DNA of 64,000 nucleotides from Profundicola sp048268105. Its GTDB lineage: Bacteria; Bacteroidota; Bacteroidia; Flavobacteriales; Weeksellaceae. The DNA lies in the NCBI GenBank assembly GCA_048268105.1, contig JBLWWH010000005.1, positions 1-64,000 of the forward strand, read 5' to 3'. The notes beneath the pieces were generated by a model. The model ran no database searches, was not told where the DNA came from, and saw nothing but the letters and a program-made list of their open reading frames with translations. The position numbers and the translations under genes were made by a program. Of the stretch, positions 32,861 to 42,193 are shown one piece after another; the first letter of the stretch is position 1, and every line of letters starts with the position of its first letter.

Positions 32861-33799
32861 TTACAAATCGCTTACATATCTTTCCGCATCGATGGCAGCC
32901 ATACAACCTGTACCTGCAGCTGTAACAGCTTGACGATAGATACTATCTTGAACATCACCAGCAGCAAATACTCCAGGAACTTTAGTTTTTGTAGATTTAG
33001 GTTCCGTAATTAAGTATCCTGTTTCATCCATATCTAATTTACCAACGAATAAATCTGTATTAGGTTTATGTCCGATAGCAATGAAAACACCATCTACCGC
33101 CAACTCACTCGTTTCATTTGTCTGGTTATTGATAATATGTGCTTTCTCAACCACCTTATCCCCACTCATACCTTTCAATTCTGTATGATACATAATCTCG
33201 ATGTTGGCTGTGTTCTTCACACGTTCTTCCATGATGTTCGAAGCACGAAACTCATCTCTTCTCACCAATAAGTAAACTTTGTTACAAATCTTGGCTAAGT
33301 AAGTTGCTTCTTCTGCGGCAGTATCTCCAGCTCCAACAACTACGACATCACGGTTCTTATAGAAAAACCCATCACAAGTTGCACAAGCAGATACACCACT
33401 TCCCATATATTTCTTCTCATCGTCTAGACCTAAATATTTAGCGGAAGCCCCAGTAGAAATAATAATGGTTCTCGTTTTATAAATATCTCCATTCATGGTA
33501 GTTAGCGTGTGAACACCTCCTACTTCATTGGATAGCTCAACTTCCGTTACCATATCCATTATCACTTTCGCTCCAAACCTTTCCGCCTGCTTTTGGAAGT
33601 CACCCATCATCTCTGGCCCCATGATTCCATCTGGATATCCTGGGTAGTTTTCAACATCTGTGGTCGTTGTGAGTTGGCCTCCAGGCTCCATTCCTGTGAT
33701 AACTAGTGGGCTCATATCTGCACGTGCTGCATAGATAGCTGCTGTATAGCCGGCAGGCCCTGAACCAACAATGATGGTTTCGTGTATGTTGTCTGTCAT
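32861..33799 (-). CDS. trxB: Thioredoxin-disulfide reductase
   Basis: 312 residues. FAD-binding GSGPAGYTAAIYAARA (~12-27), redox centre C139-A-T-C142 (SACATCDGFF), NADPH-binding GAGDTAAEEATYL (~156-168) and the C-terminal FAD motif GVFAAGDVQDSIYRQAVTAAG. It reduces thioredoxin with NADPH in the cytoplasm. With bshA elsewhere in the window, the organism has both thioredoxin and bacillithiol redox systems. A minus-strand TATTTTTG lies 17 bases upstream of the start. Confidence 0.95.
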   Translation of the reverse strand: MTDNIHETIIVGSGPAGYTAAIYAARADMSPLVITGMEPGGQLTTTTDVENYPGYPDGIMGPEMMGDFQKQAERFGAKVIMDMVTEVELSNEVGGVHTLTTMNGDIYKTRTIIISTGASAKYLGLDDEKKYMGSGVSACATCDGFFYKNRDVVVVGAGDTAAEEATYLAKICNKVYLLVRRDEFRASNIMEERVKNTANIEIMYHTELKGMSGDKVVEKAHIINNQTNETSELAVDGVFIAIGHKPNTDLFVGKLDMDETGYLITEPKSTKTKVPGVFAAGDVQDSIYRQAVTAAGTGCMAAIDAERYVSDL

Positions 33800-33815
33800 G
33801 TTAAAATCGTTTGTG

Positions 33816-33823
33816 CAAAAATA
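33816..33823 (-). promoter_or_regulatory. -7 element for trxB
   Basis: Minus strand TATTTTTG, an exact TAnnTTTG match, 16 bases before the start codon, which implies a very short leader. Confidence 0.45.
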
Positions 33824-34030
33824 GTCAATTTTTTTGCGAACTCCCAGTCACCTAAATCACATTTTAACACAGAAAATGAACATTCATCGAAGTTTAAATA
33901 ATTATCTTAAGAAATTCATATTAAAAATATCAAATCTGTAAATGATATACTTAAACTTATGAATTCTTAATTGGAAGCTTGTTATTTAAAATCATAACAT
34001 TTTAAAATATCTTTTGTACTTTTGCTTGCG

Positions 34031-34405
34031 ATGCGAGAATTCATCTTTATATCTCATTTATTTTTATCCTTGCTATTTATAGCAACGCCAACACTTGGGC
34101 TTAATTTTCAGCTCAATTATCAGGCGCAGGAAGAAATGATGTGTTGTGTAGATATAGAGGCCGATTCGAATTCTACTGATGCCAAATCTTGTCATGAAGA
34201 CGATATTGCCAGTCAGCATTCATGCAAAGACAAATGTCAAGATCATGCGGCACATGTGGTTACGCATAGCATTGAACCACCTTATCAAAATGCAGAAATT
34301 TCTATTAAAGAAGAAATTAGCTCGTTGAAACAATCCTCCTATTATCAGGATTTATTTCAACAACAATTTACTCTTACTTTTTGGAATCCTCCAAAACAGG
34401 TTTAA
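34031..34405 (+). CDS. Small exported Cys/His-rich protein next to a metal receptor
   Basis: 124 residues from the ATG at 34031. Signal peptide to about residue 23 (LFIATPTLG). The middle (residues ~36-80) is rich in possible metal ligands: MMCC, SCHEDD, SQHSC, KDKCQDH, AAHVVTH. The tail (YYQDLFQQQFTLTFWNPPKQV) is hydrophobic-aromatic. I do not recognise a named family. Placed 234 bases before a TonB receptor with HMA domains, it may bind or sense copper or another soft metal in the periplasm; that is inference. TACTTTTG ends 7 bases before the ATG, so the message might be almost leaderless. Confidence 0.6.
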   Translation: MREFIFISHLFLSLLFIATPTLGLNFQLNYQAQEEMMCCVDIEADSNSTDAKSCHEDDIASQHSCKDKCQDHAAHVVTHSIEPPYQNAEISIKEEISSLKQSSYYQDLFQQQFTLTFWNPPKQV

Positions 34406-34639
34406 TTATGATTTTAAGCTGATTACTGAACTCAAATTCAATCAATTACGCTTATATATAATTTCGGAGAACTTTCCGAAGGAATCATAGTTTTTAAGAT
34501 TAAAACTTAGAAACCACTCAAATCATTAAACTTTTTTAAGAAAATCATTCTTAGGACAAATTCACGATTTTTAAGTGAAATAATTCCCTTGAAGGTACTT
34601 TCTTAAAGCCATTTTTTAAATATAAAATCAACAAACAGA

Positions 34640-37429
34640 ATGTATAAACAGATATTTTTTGTACTGACTCTACTCCTATCCATCGGATTATTTGGACAAA
34701 AAAGTACAATCACAACCGAAGAGATTTTGGTGCGCGGAAACTGCGGAATGTGTAAAGACAACATTGAAAATGCAGTTAAAAAAGAATCTTCTGTGGAAGG
34801 AACATGGAATGTTAAAACCAAAGTGTTAAAACTAAGTTTTGATGCTAAAAAGACTAATTTAGATAAAATCATGCGTCGCGTGACGGCAGCTGGTTACGAT
34901 AATCAATTATATACGGCAGACGACAAAGACTATAGAAATTTAGCCGATTGTTGTCAGTATGATCGCGTAACTGCTTGGTATAATATTGAAAATAGTGAAG
35001 GAACTCATTTTGATGGACAAACTGAAGCATCCCAAGAGGTTACAACAAAAGTTTCAAACCAAGTTAAAGCGATCACTAAATCATCAGACTTTAAAGAGCA
35101 AATCTTGGTTCGTGGAAATTGTAGCATGTGTAAAGAAACCATAGAAACTGCAGTTAGTAAAGAAGCAACAGCCAAAGGAACTTGGAATATTAAAACCAAA
35201 GTATTGGAATTAGATTTTGACGAAACTAAAACTAGCTTAGACAAAATCATGCGACGTGTTGCTGCCGCAGGTTACGATAATCAATTATATACGGCAGATG
35301 ACAAAGATTATAATAATTTACCTGATTGCTGTTTGTATGATAGAGTAACAGCTTGGGATAATATTGAAAACAGCAAAGGAACCCATGTGGATGGTGAAAC
35401 GGCATCAGAGCAGAACAATGTTGCGGATAGTAATACGGAATCAGAAGAAGATGAGGATTACTCTTGGTTAAATGAAGACGCAATTAGTTTAGCCAATGTT
35501 AGCGCTGTTGGAAATAAAGCAGCGACAGTTTTAGACGGGAAAAGCGCTGGATTGACATTTAATATCGATTCAAAAGAATTATTAAAAGCAGCATGTTGTA
35601 ACCTTTCAGAGAGTTTTGAAACCAACGCAACTGTTGATGTGAATTACGCCAATGCGGTAACCGGAACCAAGCAAATCAAAATGTTAGGTTTAGATCAAAA
35701 ATACACTTTGATTACTAAAGAATTATTGCCTGAAATTAGAGGTTTAGCATCCGCTTATGGAATGAATTTCATACCAGGAAGATGGGTTCAGGGAATTCAA
35801 TTAACCAAAGGAGGAAGTACAGTAACTAATGGTTATGAATCTATTTCGGGACAGATTAATACAGAGTTATTCAAGACTCACGACAAGAATAAAACATCGC
35901 TTAACTTCTTTGGAGACACCAACTCTAGAATCGAGGGAAACATCGTACATGCCGATACCATCAACGCCAAATGGGCTCATAGTTTTTTAGCGCATGCCAA
36001 TGCTACCATAGATCGACAGGACAACAATGATGACGGTTTTATGGACCAACCTATTGGAAAACAGTTGAATGCAACATATTTATTGAATTATAATGATTTA
36101 GATAATTCTGGAATAGGAACTCACTTCGGGATTAGCTTTATAGATGATCACAGAACAGCCGGACAGGTTGATTTTGTTGAAGATTACCATAAATTAGGTA
36201 CAGAAAAGTATGGCGTTGGGATTGATATTTCTAGGTTTCAAGTTTGGAATAAAACAGGATACGTATTTAAAGATAAGCCTTACCAATCTTTGGGTTGGAT
36301 GAATCAATATACTTATCATGAGCAGAAATCTTTCTTTGGGACTACACCTTATAATGGTATTCAACGTTCGATTTATTCTAATTTAATTTTTGAAAGTATT
36401 TTAGGTAGTACATTACATAAATACAAAGCCGGAGCTTCGTTTTTACATGATCAATACGACGAGGTTTATCAGGTAAATGATTACAAGAGAACAGAAACAG
36501 TTCCAGGAGCTTTCTTCGAGTATACATATACCGGAGACAAATTAACCGCTGTATTAGGTTCAAGAGTAGATTTCCACAACTTGGCAGGAACTCAGTTTAC
36601 ACCGAGAGCGAATTTAAAATATGATTTATTCCCTAAGACAACTTTGCGTGCTTCGGCAGGAAGAGGTTTCAGGACCGCCAATGTGTTTTCTGAAGCTCAG
36701 AGTTTCCTAGCGAGTAATAGAACGGTTGAAATCATTGAAGAAGGCGGTGATATTTATGGTTTAGATCCAGAAATCGCTTGGAACTATGGAATAAGCTTAC
36801 ACCAAGAATTTAGAATTTTCGGGAATAAATCGAATATTATTGCAGATTATTTTATCACAGATTTCGAAAATCAAATCTTACCGGATTTAGATCAGTCAAC
36901 GCAGAAAATTCTTTTCTATAATATGGAAGGAAATTCTTATGCTAGAGCATTCCAAATTCAGTGGGATTTTGAGCCAGTGAAGCGATTAGAAGCAAGATTA
37001 GCTTATAAAAATTACCAAACACAAGGTGATTATTTATGGGGTGCTAAAGATTTGCCTTTTACGCCAAAGCATAGAGGTTTTATGAACTTAGCTTATAATA
37101 CTTGGATTAAGGCTAATGGTAGTCAATGGAGCTTTGATGCTACCACACAATACGTTGGTGAACAAAGAATTCCTAGTACAGCAACAAATCCAGTTGAATT
37201 TCAAACACCGGATTATGCAGATTCTTATTTTTTGTTGAATGCGCAAATTGCTAGACAATTCAACAAGTCTCTGAGATTGTATTTAGGTGCTGAAAATATT
37301 TTAGGTTATACACAGGACAATCCAATTATTGATGTTCAAAACCCATTCGGAGAATATTTTGATGGTGGAATGGTTTGGGCGCCAATTATGCCAGGAGGTG
37401 TTTACTTAGGAATAGATATTGAATTTTAA
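34640..37429 (+). CDS. TonB-dependent receptor with two tandem N-terminal HMA metal-binding domains
   Basis: 929 residues. Signal peptide to GLFGQ (20). Residues 27-123 and 153-249 are two copies of a heavy-metal-associated module, each with a GNCxMC motif (C35/C38 and C161/C164) and a second CC pair (104-105, 230-231). A linker rich in Glu/Asp (250-275) leads to a plug domain at ~280-415 (VLDGKSAGLTFN; GRWVQGIQLTKGGSTVTNGYESISGQI) and a barrel ending in F (LGIDIEF). A third CC at 319-320 lies at the start of the plug. Such receptors occur in Bacteroidetes copper clusters; import of a metal or metallophore across the outer membrane is inferred. The two modules differ at 22 of 97 residues. Confidence 0.88.
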   Translation: MYKQIFFVLTLLLSIGLFGQKSTITTEEILVRGNCGMCKDNIENAVKKESSVEGTWNVKTKVLKLSFDAKKTNLDKIMRRVTAAGYDNQLYTADDKDYRNLADCCQYDRVTAWYNIENSEGTHFDGQTEASQEVTTKVSNQVKAITKSSDFKEQILVRGNCSMCKETIETAVSKEATAKGTWNIKTKVLELDFDETKTSLDKIMRRVAAAGYDNQLYTADDKDYNNLPDCCLYDRVTAWDNIENSKGTHVDGETASEQNNVADSNTESEEDEDYSWLNEDAISLANVSAVGNKAATVLDGKSAGLTFNIDSKELLKAACCNLSESFETNATVDVNYANAVTGTKQIKMLGLDQKYTLITKELLPEIRGLASAYGMNFIPGRWVQGIQLTKGGSTVTNGYESISGQINTELFKTHDKNKTSLNFFGDTNSRIEGNIVHADTINAKWAHSFLAHANATIDRQDNNDDGFMDQPIGKQLNATYLLNYNDLDNSGIGTHFGISFIDDHRTAGQVDFVEDYHKLGTEKYGVGIDISRFQVWNKTGYVFKDKPYQSLGWMNQYTYHEQKSFFGTTPYNGIQRSIYSNLIFESILGSTLHKYKAGASFLHDQYDEVYQVNDYKRTETVPGAFFEYTYTGDKLTAVLGSRVDFHNLAGTQFTPRANLKYDLFPKTTLRASAGRGFRTANVFSEAQSFLASNRTVEIIEEGGDIYGLDPEIAWNYGISLHQEFRIFGNKSNIIADYFITDFENQILPDLDQSTQKILFYNMEGNSYARAFQIQWDFEPVKRLEARLAYKNYQTQGDYLWGAKDLPFTPKHRGFMNLAYNTWIKANGSQWSFDATTQYVGEQRIPSTATNPVEFQTPDYADSYFLLNAQIARQFNKSLRLYLGAENILGYTQDNPIIDVQNPFGEYFDGGMVWAPIMPGGVYLGIDIEF
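34718..35386 (+). repeat. Direct in-gene duplication of the HMA module
   Basis: Bases 34718-35008 and 35096-35386 encode the two 97-residue modules, offset by 378 bases (126 codons). A stretch of 29 bases is identical in both (34892-34920 and 35270-35298), including synonymous positions, which points to recent duplication or gene conversion. Confidence 0.85.
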
Positions 37430-37452
37430 TATCAATCGATTTTAGAATAAAC

Positions 37453-37493
37453 AAAACGCCCTTGAATATTTTAATTCAAGGGCGTTTTTAGTT
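37453..37493. terminator. Strong bidirectional terminator after the HMA receptor
   Basis: Perfect 15-bp stem (37453-37467 with 37474-37488; core ACGCCCTTGAAT) flanked by A and T runs on both sides. It separates the receptor from the convergent lipoprotein gene. Confidence 0.92.
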
Positions 37494-37521
37494 TTTATAA
37501 ATTGTTTTAAGAACTATAAAA

Positions 37522-38403
37522 TCAGAATGTAAAATCATTTACAGTTGCTGTTCCACTCATGTTTAATGCATTATTGAAATTTAAAACTTCTGGAGCAAAA
37601 TCAGCAATATTAATCGTAATTCCGCCCAAACTAATATTGGTTGTTAAGTCTAAGTCATTAAAAGAATAGTTATAATCTGTTTTAATAATCCCAACATCTT
37701 TAGCCAAGAATAAATTTAAAGTTCCGTATTGTTGTTGCTCTACTAATTCGTGTTGTCTATTTAATGGAATGCTTTCCCCACCTACTTCGACATGCGCTTG
37801 AATATCTAAAACCATTTTAATATCATATTCCATTCTTTGATGTGTAATTCCTTGGTAGCTCATAGAATTTACAGTCATATTATTCATCTTATTCATATGT
37901 CTATTTCTAATCGTAATATAAGTCGTTGGCGTAACCGTTCCTGTGATTCCGCTTTCGTTTTCCGGAATTGGCATGACATCTCCTTCTATCTGAGCCTCGG
38001 CCTCTACCAAAACTGCATTGGTTTGCATGCTATTTTGGATAAATTTCATATCTCCAAAGTCAACAAACTCGTTAAAAACATCAAGCATTGGACGAATAGT
38101 TACTTCCTTATTCAAATTTTTCTTAAAGAAAATTTGATTCATCGCACCAATTAAATAAGTAGTATTATCTAATATTTGGTAAGCTTCGCCATTGATCAGG
38201 GTTGAGCCATTGATATCTACAATCGTATTTCCAGCGTTATTATTTCCTTGCAGGTTTTGATTAAAATCATAAAACCAAAGGGCATTTTGAGTTACGGGAA
38301 AATAATCACTTTGATCTACACTACCTCTCATTCCATCATCGTCACTTGAACAAGAGAAAATGAAAGCAGAAAGGATACTTAACATTAATAGTTTTTTCAT
38401 CAT
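37522..38403 (-). CDS. Hypothetical lipoprotein
   Basis: 293 residues (a start one codon later is equally possible). Lipobox FIFSC with the cysteine at residue 18, followed by SSDDDG, the Asp-rich pattern that in Bacteroidetes favours surface export of lipoproteins. The rest is beta-rich with no motif that I recognise; DYFPVTQNALWFYDFNQ near residue 32 resembles the start of several Bacteroidetes lipoproteins of unknown role. Monocistronic. The function is not known. Confidence 0.7.
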   Translation of the reverse strand: MMKKLLMLSILSAFIFSCSSDDDGMRGSVDQSDYFPVTQNALWFYDFNQNLQGNNNAGNTIVDINGSTLINGEAYQILDNTTYLIGAMNQIFFKKNLNKEVTIRPMLDVFNEFVDFGDMKFIQNSMQTNAVLVEAEAQIEGDVMPIPENESGITGTVTPTTYITIRNRHMNKMNNMTVNSMSYQGITHQRMEYDIKMVLDIQAHVEVGGESIPLNRQHELVEQQQYGTLNLFLAKDVGIIKTDYNYSFNDLDLTTNISLGGITINIADFAPEVLNFNNALNMSGTATVNDFTF

Positions 38404-38437
38404 TTAATTTTAAAAGGTTAATGGCTTAAAGTTAGTA

Positions 38438-39022
38438 TTATTTCTTTTGCAATTCAATAAAAATCTCATTTCCTAGCCTAGGTGGAATGGATTTATTAGT
38501 TTCATCAAATTGTTTAAAATTAAAATAAGGATCAAAAATCGGTTGATATTCCTCCTTGGTTCCGCCAAAAGGAGGTCCTTCTGATTCGAAGTTCTTATTA
38601 AACATTAACCCCACTAGAATTCCTTTGGGTAACAGTAATTCATGCATTTTTTTAGCATAGCTTCGTCTTAAATTAGGATTTAAAGCACAGAAAAAAGTCT
38701 GTTCTATGATATAATCATACTTCCTTTGATGGTCAAAGAAATCCTGATGTATTACTTTAATCTCATTACGATCTTTATACTTCTTCTTTAATCGAGCTAC
38801 CGCTTCATCTGAAATATCTAAAATTCTAATATTTTTAAAGCCTCTTTCTCTGAGCGCTTCTGCTTCGTAGGCATTTCCACAACCAGGAATTAATATATTA
38901 ATTTCTTTGTCTTCAATCTTATCAAAATAATCAACAATTGCTGGAGAAGCATATCCAATGTCCCATCCGGTTTCGCCGTTTCTCCAACGCTGATCCCAAA
39001 ATTTTTTATCTAATTTATTCAT
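38438..39022 (-). CDS. TPMT-family SAM-dependent methyltransferase
   Basis: 194 residues. The TPMT pattern is clear: KFWDQRWRNGETGWD (6-20), SAM motif ILIPGCGNAYEAEAL (~43-57), DISDEAV, and the C-terminal GPPFGGTKEEYQPIFDPYF. Relatives methylate thiol, thiopurine, selenium or halide substrates; the natural substrate here is unknown. Cytoplasmic. It shares orientation with the lipoprotein gene 34 bases downstream, so a two-gene operon is possible. Confidence 0.85.
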   Translation of the reverse strand: MNKLDKKFWDQRWRNGETGWDIGYASPAIVDYFDKIEDKEINILIPGCGNAYEAEALRERGFKNIRILDISDEAVARLKKKYKDRNEIKVIHQDFFDHQRKYDYIIEQTFFCALNPNLRRSYAKKMHELLLPKGILVGLMFNKNFESEGPPFGGTKEEYQPIFDPYFNFKQFDETNKSIPPRLGNEIFIELQKK

Positions 39023-39093
39023 AAGTAAAGATTAAGATTTTTAAGTTAGTAAATATTTGAATAATCTTTTATAATCGATATTAAATTTGGAAT

Positions 39094-39124
39094 AAAAAAA
39101 AAGACACACTCCGTAGAATGTGCC
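39094..39124 (-). terminator. Terminator with a UACG tetraloop after the decayed T9SS gene
   Basis: On the minus strand a 9-bp stem (plus 39103-39111 with 39116-39124, two G-T pairs) closes a C(UACG)G tetraloop, one of the most stable RNA loops, followed by nine T residues. It still looks functional although the gene before it is broken. Confidence 0.85.
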
Positions 39125-39152
39125 TTCCATCTCAAAATCAAATAATCAATAA

Positions 39153-39874
39153 TTATTGAATTATTATACCTTCTGTAGCTTGTCTTCCATCTTTAGAGAT
39201 TCTAACAAAGTATTTACCAGTTGGTAAACCATCTACATTAATTTTAATAGACTCTCCTGTGAAAATTCCAAACTTGATTTAACTTCGATTCATATAATCA
39301 GCTCAAAAGAACCGTCTCCATTAAAGTCAATCCAAGCCCTTACAGCTTCGTTATAAACAGTTCCTGTCCAAGATTTTGTTAAGTTTAATGTATAAGTTTC
39401 TCTTTTTGTAACATCTATTGATAAATGCGTGTAATCGCTATATTTTGTGTTGGTCAAAGAATTATTAATACTTCCGAAAACCACTTTGCTGATGTATTCA
39501 TCATTGCTATTATTAGTGCTAGATGTACAATAAGCTACAGCTGGTCCATCTAAAGTTGTAGCCGAAACGCTGTTACTTATTATATGTCTGATAATAAATT
39601 GGCGTTCCATCGGCAATTACTTTCATTAATTCAAAATAAGCACCATCTAAGGTACTACCTTGAATTTCCCAACCTCTTTGCAAAGCAGTATTTCTGCCTT
39701 ACGCTTTTCTTTTAAATTAAAATCAGAAAGCTCAAGACCTAATCTCTTTAGTTCACTCGTGTTGGTTAATTTTTTAATCTCAACTCTTTGTTGATCAGTA
39801 TATGCATTTAAACCAATACTCCCTATCGAAAAGAAGATAATAGCAGTGGCTAATCTTTGGTAAAGTTTCTTCAT
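39153..39874 (-). pseudogene. Decayed secreted T9SS cargo gene (GEVED-type, type A CTD)
   Basis: Three reading frames must be joined. Frame 1 (from 39874) gives a signal peptide (IIFFSIGSIGLNAY) and a helix; after a one-base shift near 39695 the sequence continues as ALQRGWEIQGSTLDGAYFELM and PIYYQTYNK, the usual propeptide ending of secreted Bacteroidetes peptidases. A stop and shift lead to a GEVED-like domain (AVAYCTSSTNNSNDEYI, VRAWIDFNGDGSF) and a last shift leads to a type A sorting domain (IKINVDGLPTGKYFVRI, ending at 39153). A catalytic domain would be expected between propeptide and GEVED but is absent, so there is also a deletion. Assembly error could explain single shifts but not the missing domain. 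Confidence 0.8.
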
Positions 39875-40215
39875 AAAAAGATGTAAACTGTTGAATATTT
39901 AAAATTAAATCAGTCCAAATGCAAATTTTATTTATTTAATATAAGAACCATTTTACAAAGAATATTTAAATAAAATTAAGCTTTAGCAATATGAACTATA
40001 ATTTAACTCACAAAATGTTAAATTATTAAAAAAAGCATAAACCCTACATCTCTCAAGTATTATCTTAATATTTTAACATTTCATTCTATACAATATTCAT
40101 GGGAATATCCTCTTATTCTTAAAAAGTTTACTCAACACAATTAATTTTCTTGTATTGAGACAAAAAAAAGCCTGCATAGTGCAAGCTCTTTTTTTAATGT
40201 ATTTTAAAAGTATAA
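39875..40215. other. Intergenic region between hpd and the decayed T9SS gene
   Basis: 341 very AT-rich bases. Apart from the hpd terminator at its left... right-hand end (40162-40195) I find no open frame, no clean promoter and no repeat. It probably held the promoter of the now broken gene. Confidence 0.5.
40162..40195 (-). terminator. Terminator of the hmgA-SIMPL-hpd operon
   Basis: AGCCTGCA (40169-40176) with TGCAAGCT (40180-40187), one G-T pair, is flanked by eight A residues on the left and seven T residues on the right, so it works on the minus strand and possibly on both. Confidence 0.75.
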
Positions 40216-41376
40216 TTATAAAGTACCTCTCTTAGCTTGTTCTCTTTCGATTGATTCGAATAAAGCTTTGAAGTTACCAGCACCAAATCCTCTTGCTCCC
40301 ATTCTTTGAATAACCTCAAAGAATAATGTAGGACGATCTTCTACTGGTTTTGTAAAGATTTGTAACAAGTAACCTTCCTCGTCGGCATCAATCATAATAC
40401 CTAACTTTTGAAGTTGCTCTAAATCTTCTTTCATCTCGTGCTGAAATTCTTTCAATCTAGCCGGAATAGCTTCATAATAAGCCGCTGGAGGCGTAGATAA
40501 GAATTCTACTCCACGACGACGCATTTCTGATACAGTAGATAGGATATCGTTGGTTGCAACCGCAATATGCTGAACACCTGGTCCACCGTAGAAGTCTAAA
40601 AACTCCTCAATTTGAGATTTCTTTTTACCTTCTGCTGGCTCGTTAATAGGGAATTTAACACGTCCGTTTCCGTTGGCCATTACTTTAGACATCAGTGCAG
40701 AATATTCTGTGTGAATTTGCTTATCATCGAATGATAGGAAGTTTTGGAAGCCCATAACGTCCTCATACCATTTTACCCAAGTATTCATTTCATTCCAACC
40801 TACGTTTCCAACCATGTGGTCAATGAACTTTAAGCCCACTGGTTCTGGGTTATAATCAGATTCCCATTTCTCGTATCCTGGCATGAAAACACCATTATAG
40901 TTCTTTCTTTCAACAAATAAGTGAACTGTTTCTCCGTAAGTGTAAATTCCAGCTTTCACGATTTCACCATGCTCATCCTCCATTACTGTAGGTTCCATGT
41001 AAGATTTAGCACCACGTTTGGTGGTTTCCTCATAAGCAGTTCTTGCATCATCTACCCAAAGTGCAACGATTTTAACTGCGTCACCATGCTTAACAATGTG
41101 ATCATTGATGGAGCTCTCTGGCGTTAATGGTGTTGTAAGAACTAAGCGAATTTTATCTTGTTGTAAAACATAAGAAGCTCTATCTCTAACTCCAGTCTCT
41201 AAACCAGAATAAGCTAATGATTGAAAACCAAAAGCGGACTTATAGAAGTGAGCTGCTTGCTTTGCATTTCCTACATAGAATTCGACATGATCCGTTCCCA
41301 AAAGTGGCAAGAAATCTTGTGCACCTTCAAAGATTTTCTCTAATCCGTATTCTGTGTTTTTTAATTCGTTACTCAT
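40216..41376 (-). CDS. hpd: 4-Hydroxyphenylpyruvate dioxygenase
   Basis: 386 residues, two vicinal-oxygen-chelate domains. The iron ligands are H187 (FIDHMVGN), H270 (GVQHIAVAT) and E354 (LFFEVIQR); the C-terminal helix GFGAGNFKALFESIEREQ closes the active site. It converts 4-hydroxyphenylpyruvate to homogentisate in tyrosine catabolism. It lies 5 bases after the SIMPL gene and in the same operon as hmgA, which uses its product. Length is typical for the family. Confidence 0.96.
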   Translation of the reverse strand: MSNELKNTEYGLEKIFEGAQDFLPLLGTDHVEFYVGNAKQAAHFYKSAFGFQSLAYSGLETGVRDRASYVLQQDKIRLVLTTPLTPESSINDHIVKHGDAVKIVALWVDDARTAYEETTKRGAKSYMEPTVMEDEHGEIVKAGIYTYGETVHLFVERKNYNGVFMPGYEKWESDYNPEPVGLKFIDHMVGNVGWNEMNTWVKWYEDVMGFQNFLSFDDKQIHTEYSALMSKVMANGNGRVKFPINEPAEGKKKSQIEEFLDFYGGPGVQHIAVATNDILSTVSEMRRRGVEFLSTPPAAYYEAIPARLKEFQHEMKEDLEQLQKLGIMIDADEEGYLLQIFTKPVEDRPTLFFEVIQRMGARGFGAGNFKALFESIEREQAKRGTL

Positions 41377-41381
41377 ATTTA

Positions 41382-42116
41382 TTATTTTATTTTAAATTCT
41401 AATTTTGCTGTAATGTTTGCTGTTTTATCTTTTGATGTGGTATTAAACACACCACCATAAGTAAACTCTTCGTTACTATATTGACCGGTAATTTGAAAAA
41501 TACCAAGTCGAGCCTGCTTTAATTCCCCCAGACTTGCATTTGATTCCTTAGCAATATTCTCGGCGCGTTTTCTGGCATTTTCTGTGGCTTGCGAAATTAA
41601 TTCTAATTTTAAATCTTCTAATCCCGAAAAGTAATAACTCGGCAAACTCGAGTTTAATTCAATTCCTTGGGATATCAAATTAGAAATCTCTCTAGAAACA
41701 TTCTCAATTCGTTCTAAATCTTTGGATTTAACCTCCACAGATTGAAGCAAGCTATAACCATTAAAAATTCTTTGAGAGCTACCATTATTATCATATCTGT
41801 ATTCAAAATCCTTAGAAATACTAACCGCACTAAAGACAATTTCTTCCTTTTTAACGCCTTGACTAATTAAGTACTCTTCTACTTTATTTTTGTCATCACT
41901 TAATTGCTGAGATGCGGCTTTCAAATCAAAGTTATTGGTTTGAAAATCGGCATTCCAAATAATTAAATCAGCTTGAAAATCCTTTTTGCCCAAGCCTGTA
42001 ACTTCTATAGTTTCACCGACCTTATATTTATACTTATATGCATTGCCTATAATGGCAGCACCCACAACCACTGCAAGCGCGAAAATAAGACCAAGAACTA
42101 TATTTGTAAGTTTCAT
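41382..42116 (-). CDS. SIMPL-domain (DUF541) protein
   Basis: 244 residues. One N-terminal membrane segment (VLGLIFALAVVVGAAIIG) acts as a signal anchor, so the body lies in the periplasm. The SIMPL pattern follows: IEVTGLGKKDFQAD, then YSLLQSVEVKSKDLERIENVSREISNLISQGIEL and ENARKRAENIAKESNASLGELKQA. Relatives (BP26, YggE) form oligomers and affect oxidative stress, but the molecular role is unknown. Its place between hmgA and hpd is unusual; it shares the operon by spacing (5 bases to hpd, 77 from hmgA). Confidence 0.88.
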   Translation of the reverse strand: MKLTNIVLGLIFALAVVVGAAIIGNAYKYKYKVGETIEVTGLGKKDFQADLIIWNADFQTNNFDLKAASQQLSDDKNKVEEYLISQGVKKEEIVFSAVSISKDFEYRYDNNGSSQRIFNGYSLLQSVEVKSKDLERIENVSREISNLISQGIELNSSLPSYYFSGLEDLKLELISQATENARKRAENIAKESNASLGELKQARLGIFQITGQYSNEEFTYGGVFNTTSKDKTANITAKLEFKIK

Positions 42117-42193
42117 ATAAATTATTTTTAATTGGTATTAAATTTTCATTTGATTAAAGAATATTTAAACTCTAGTTAATCTTATGTTCTCTA

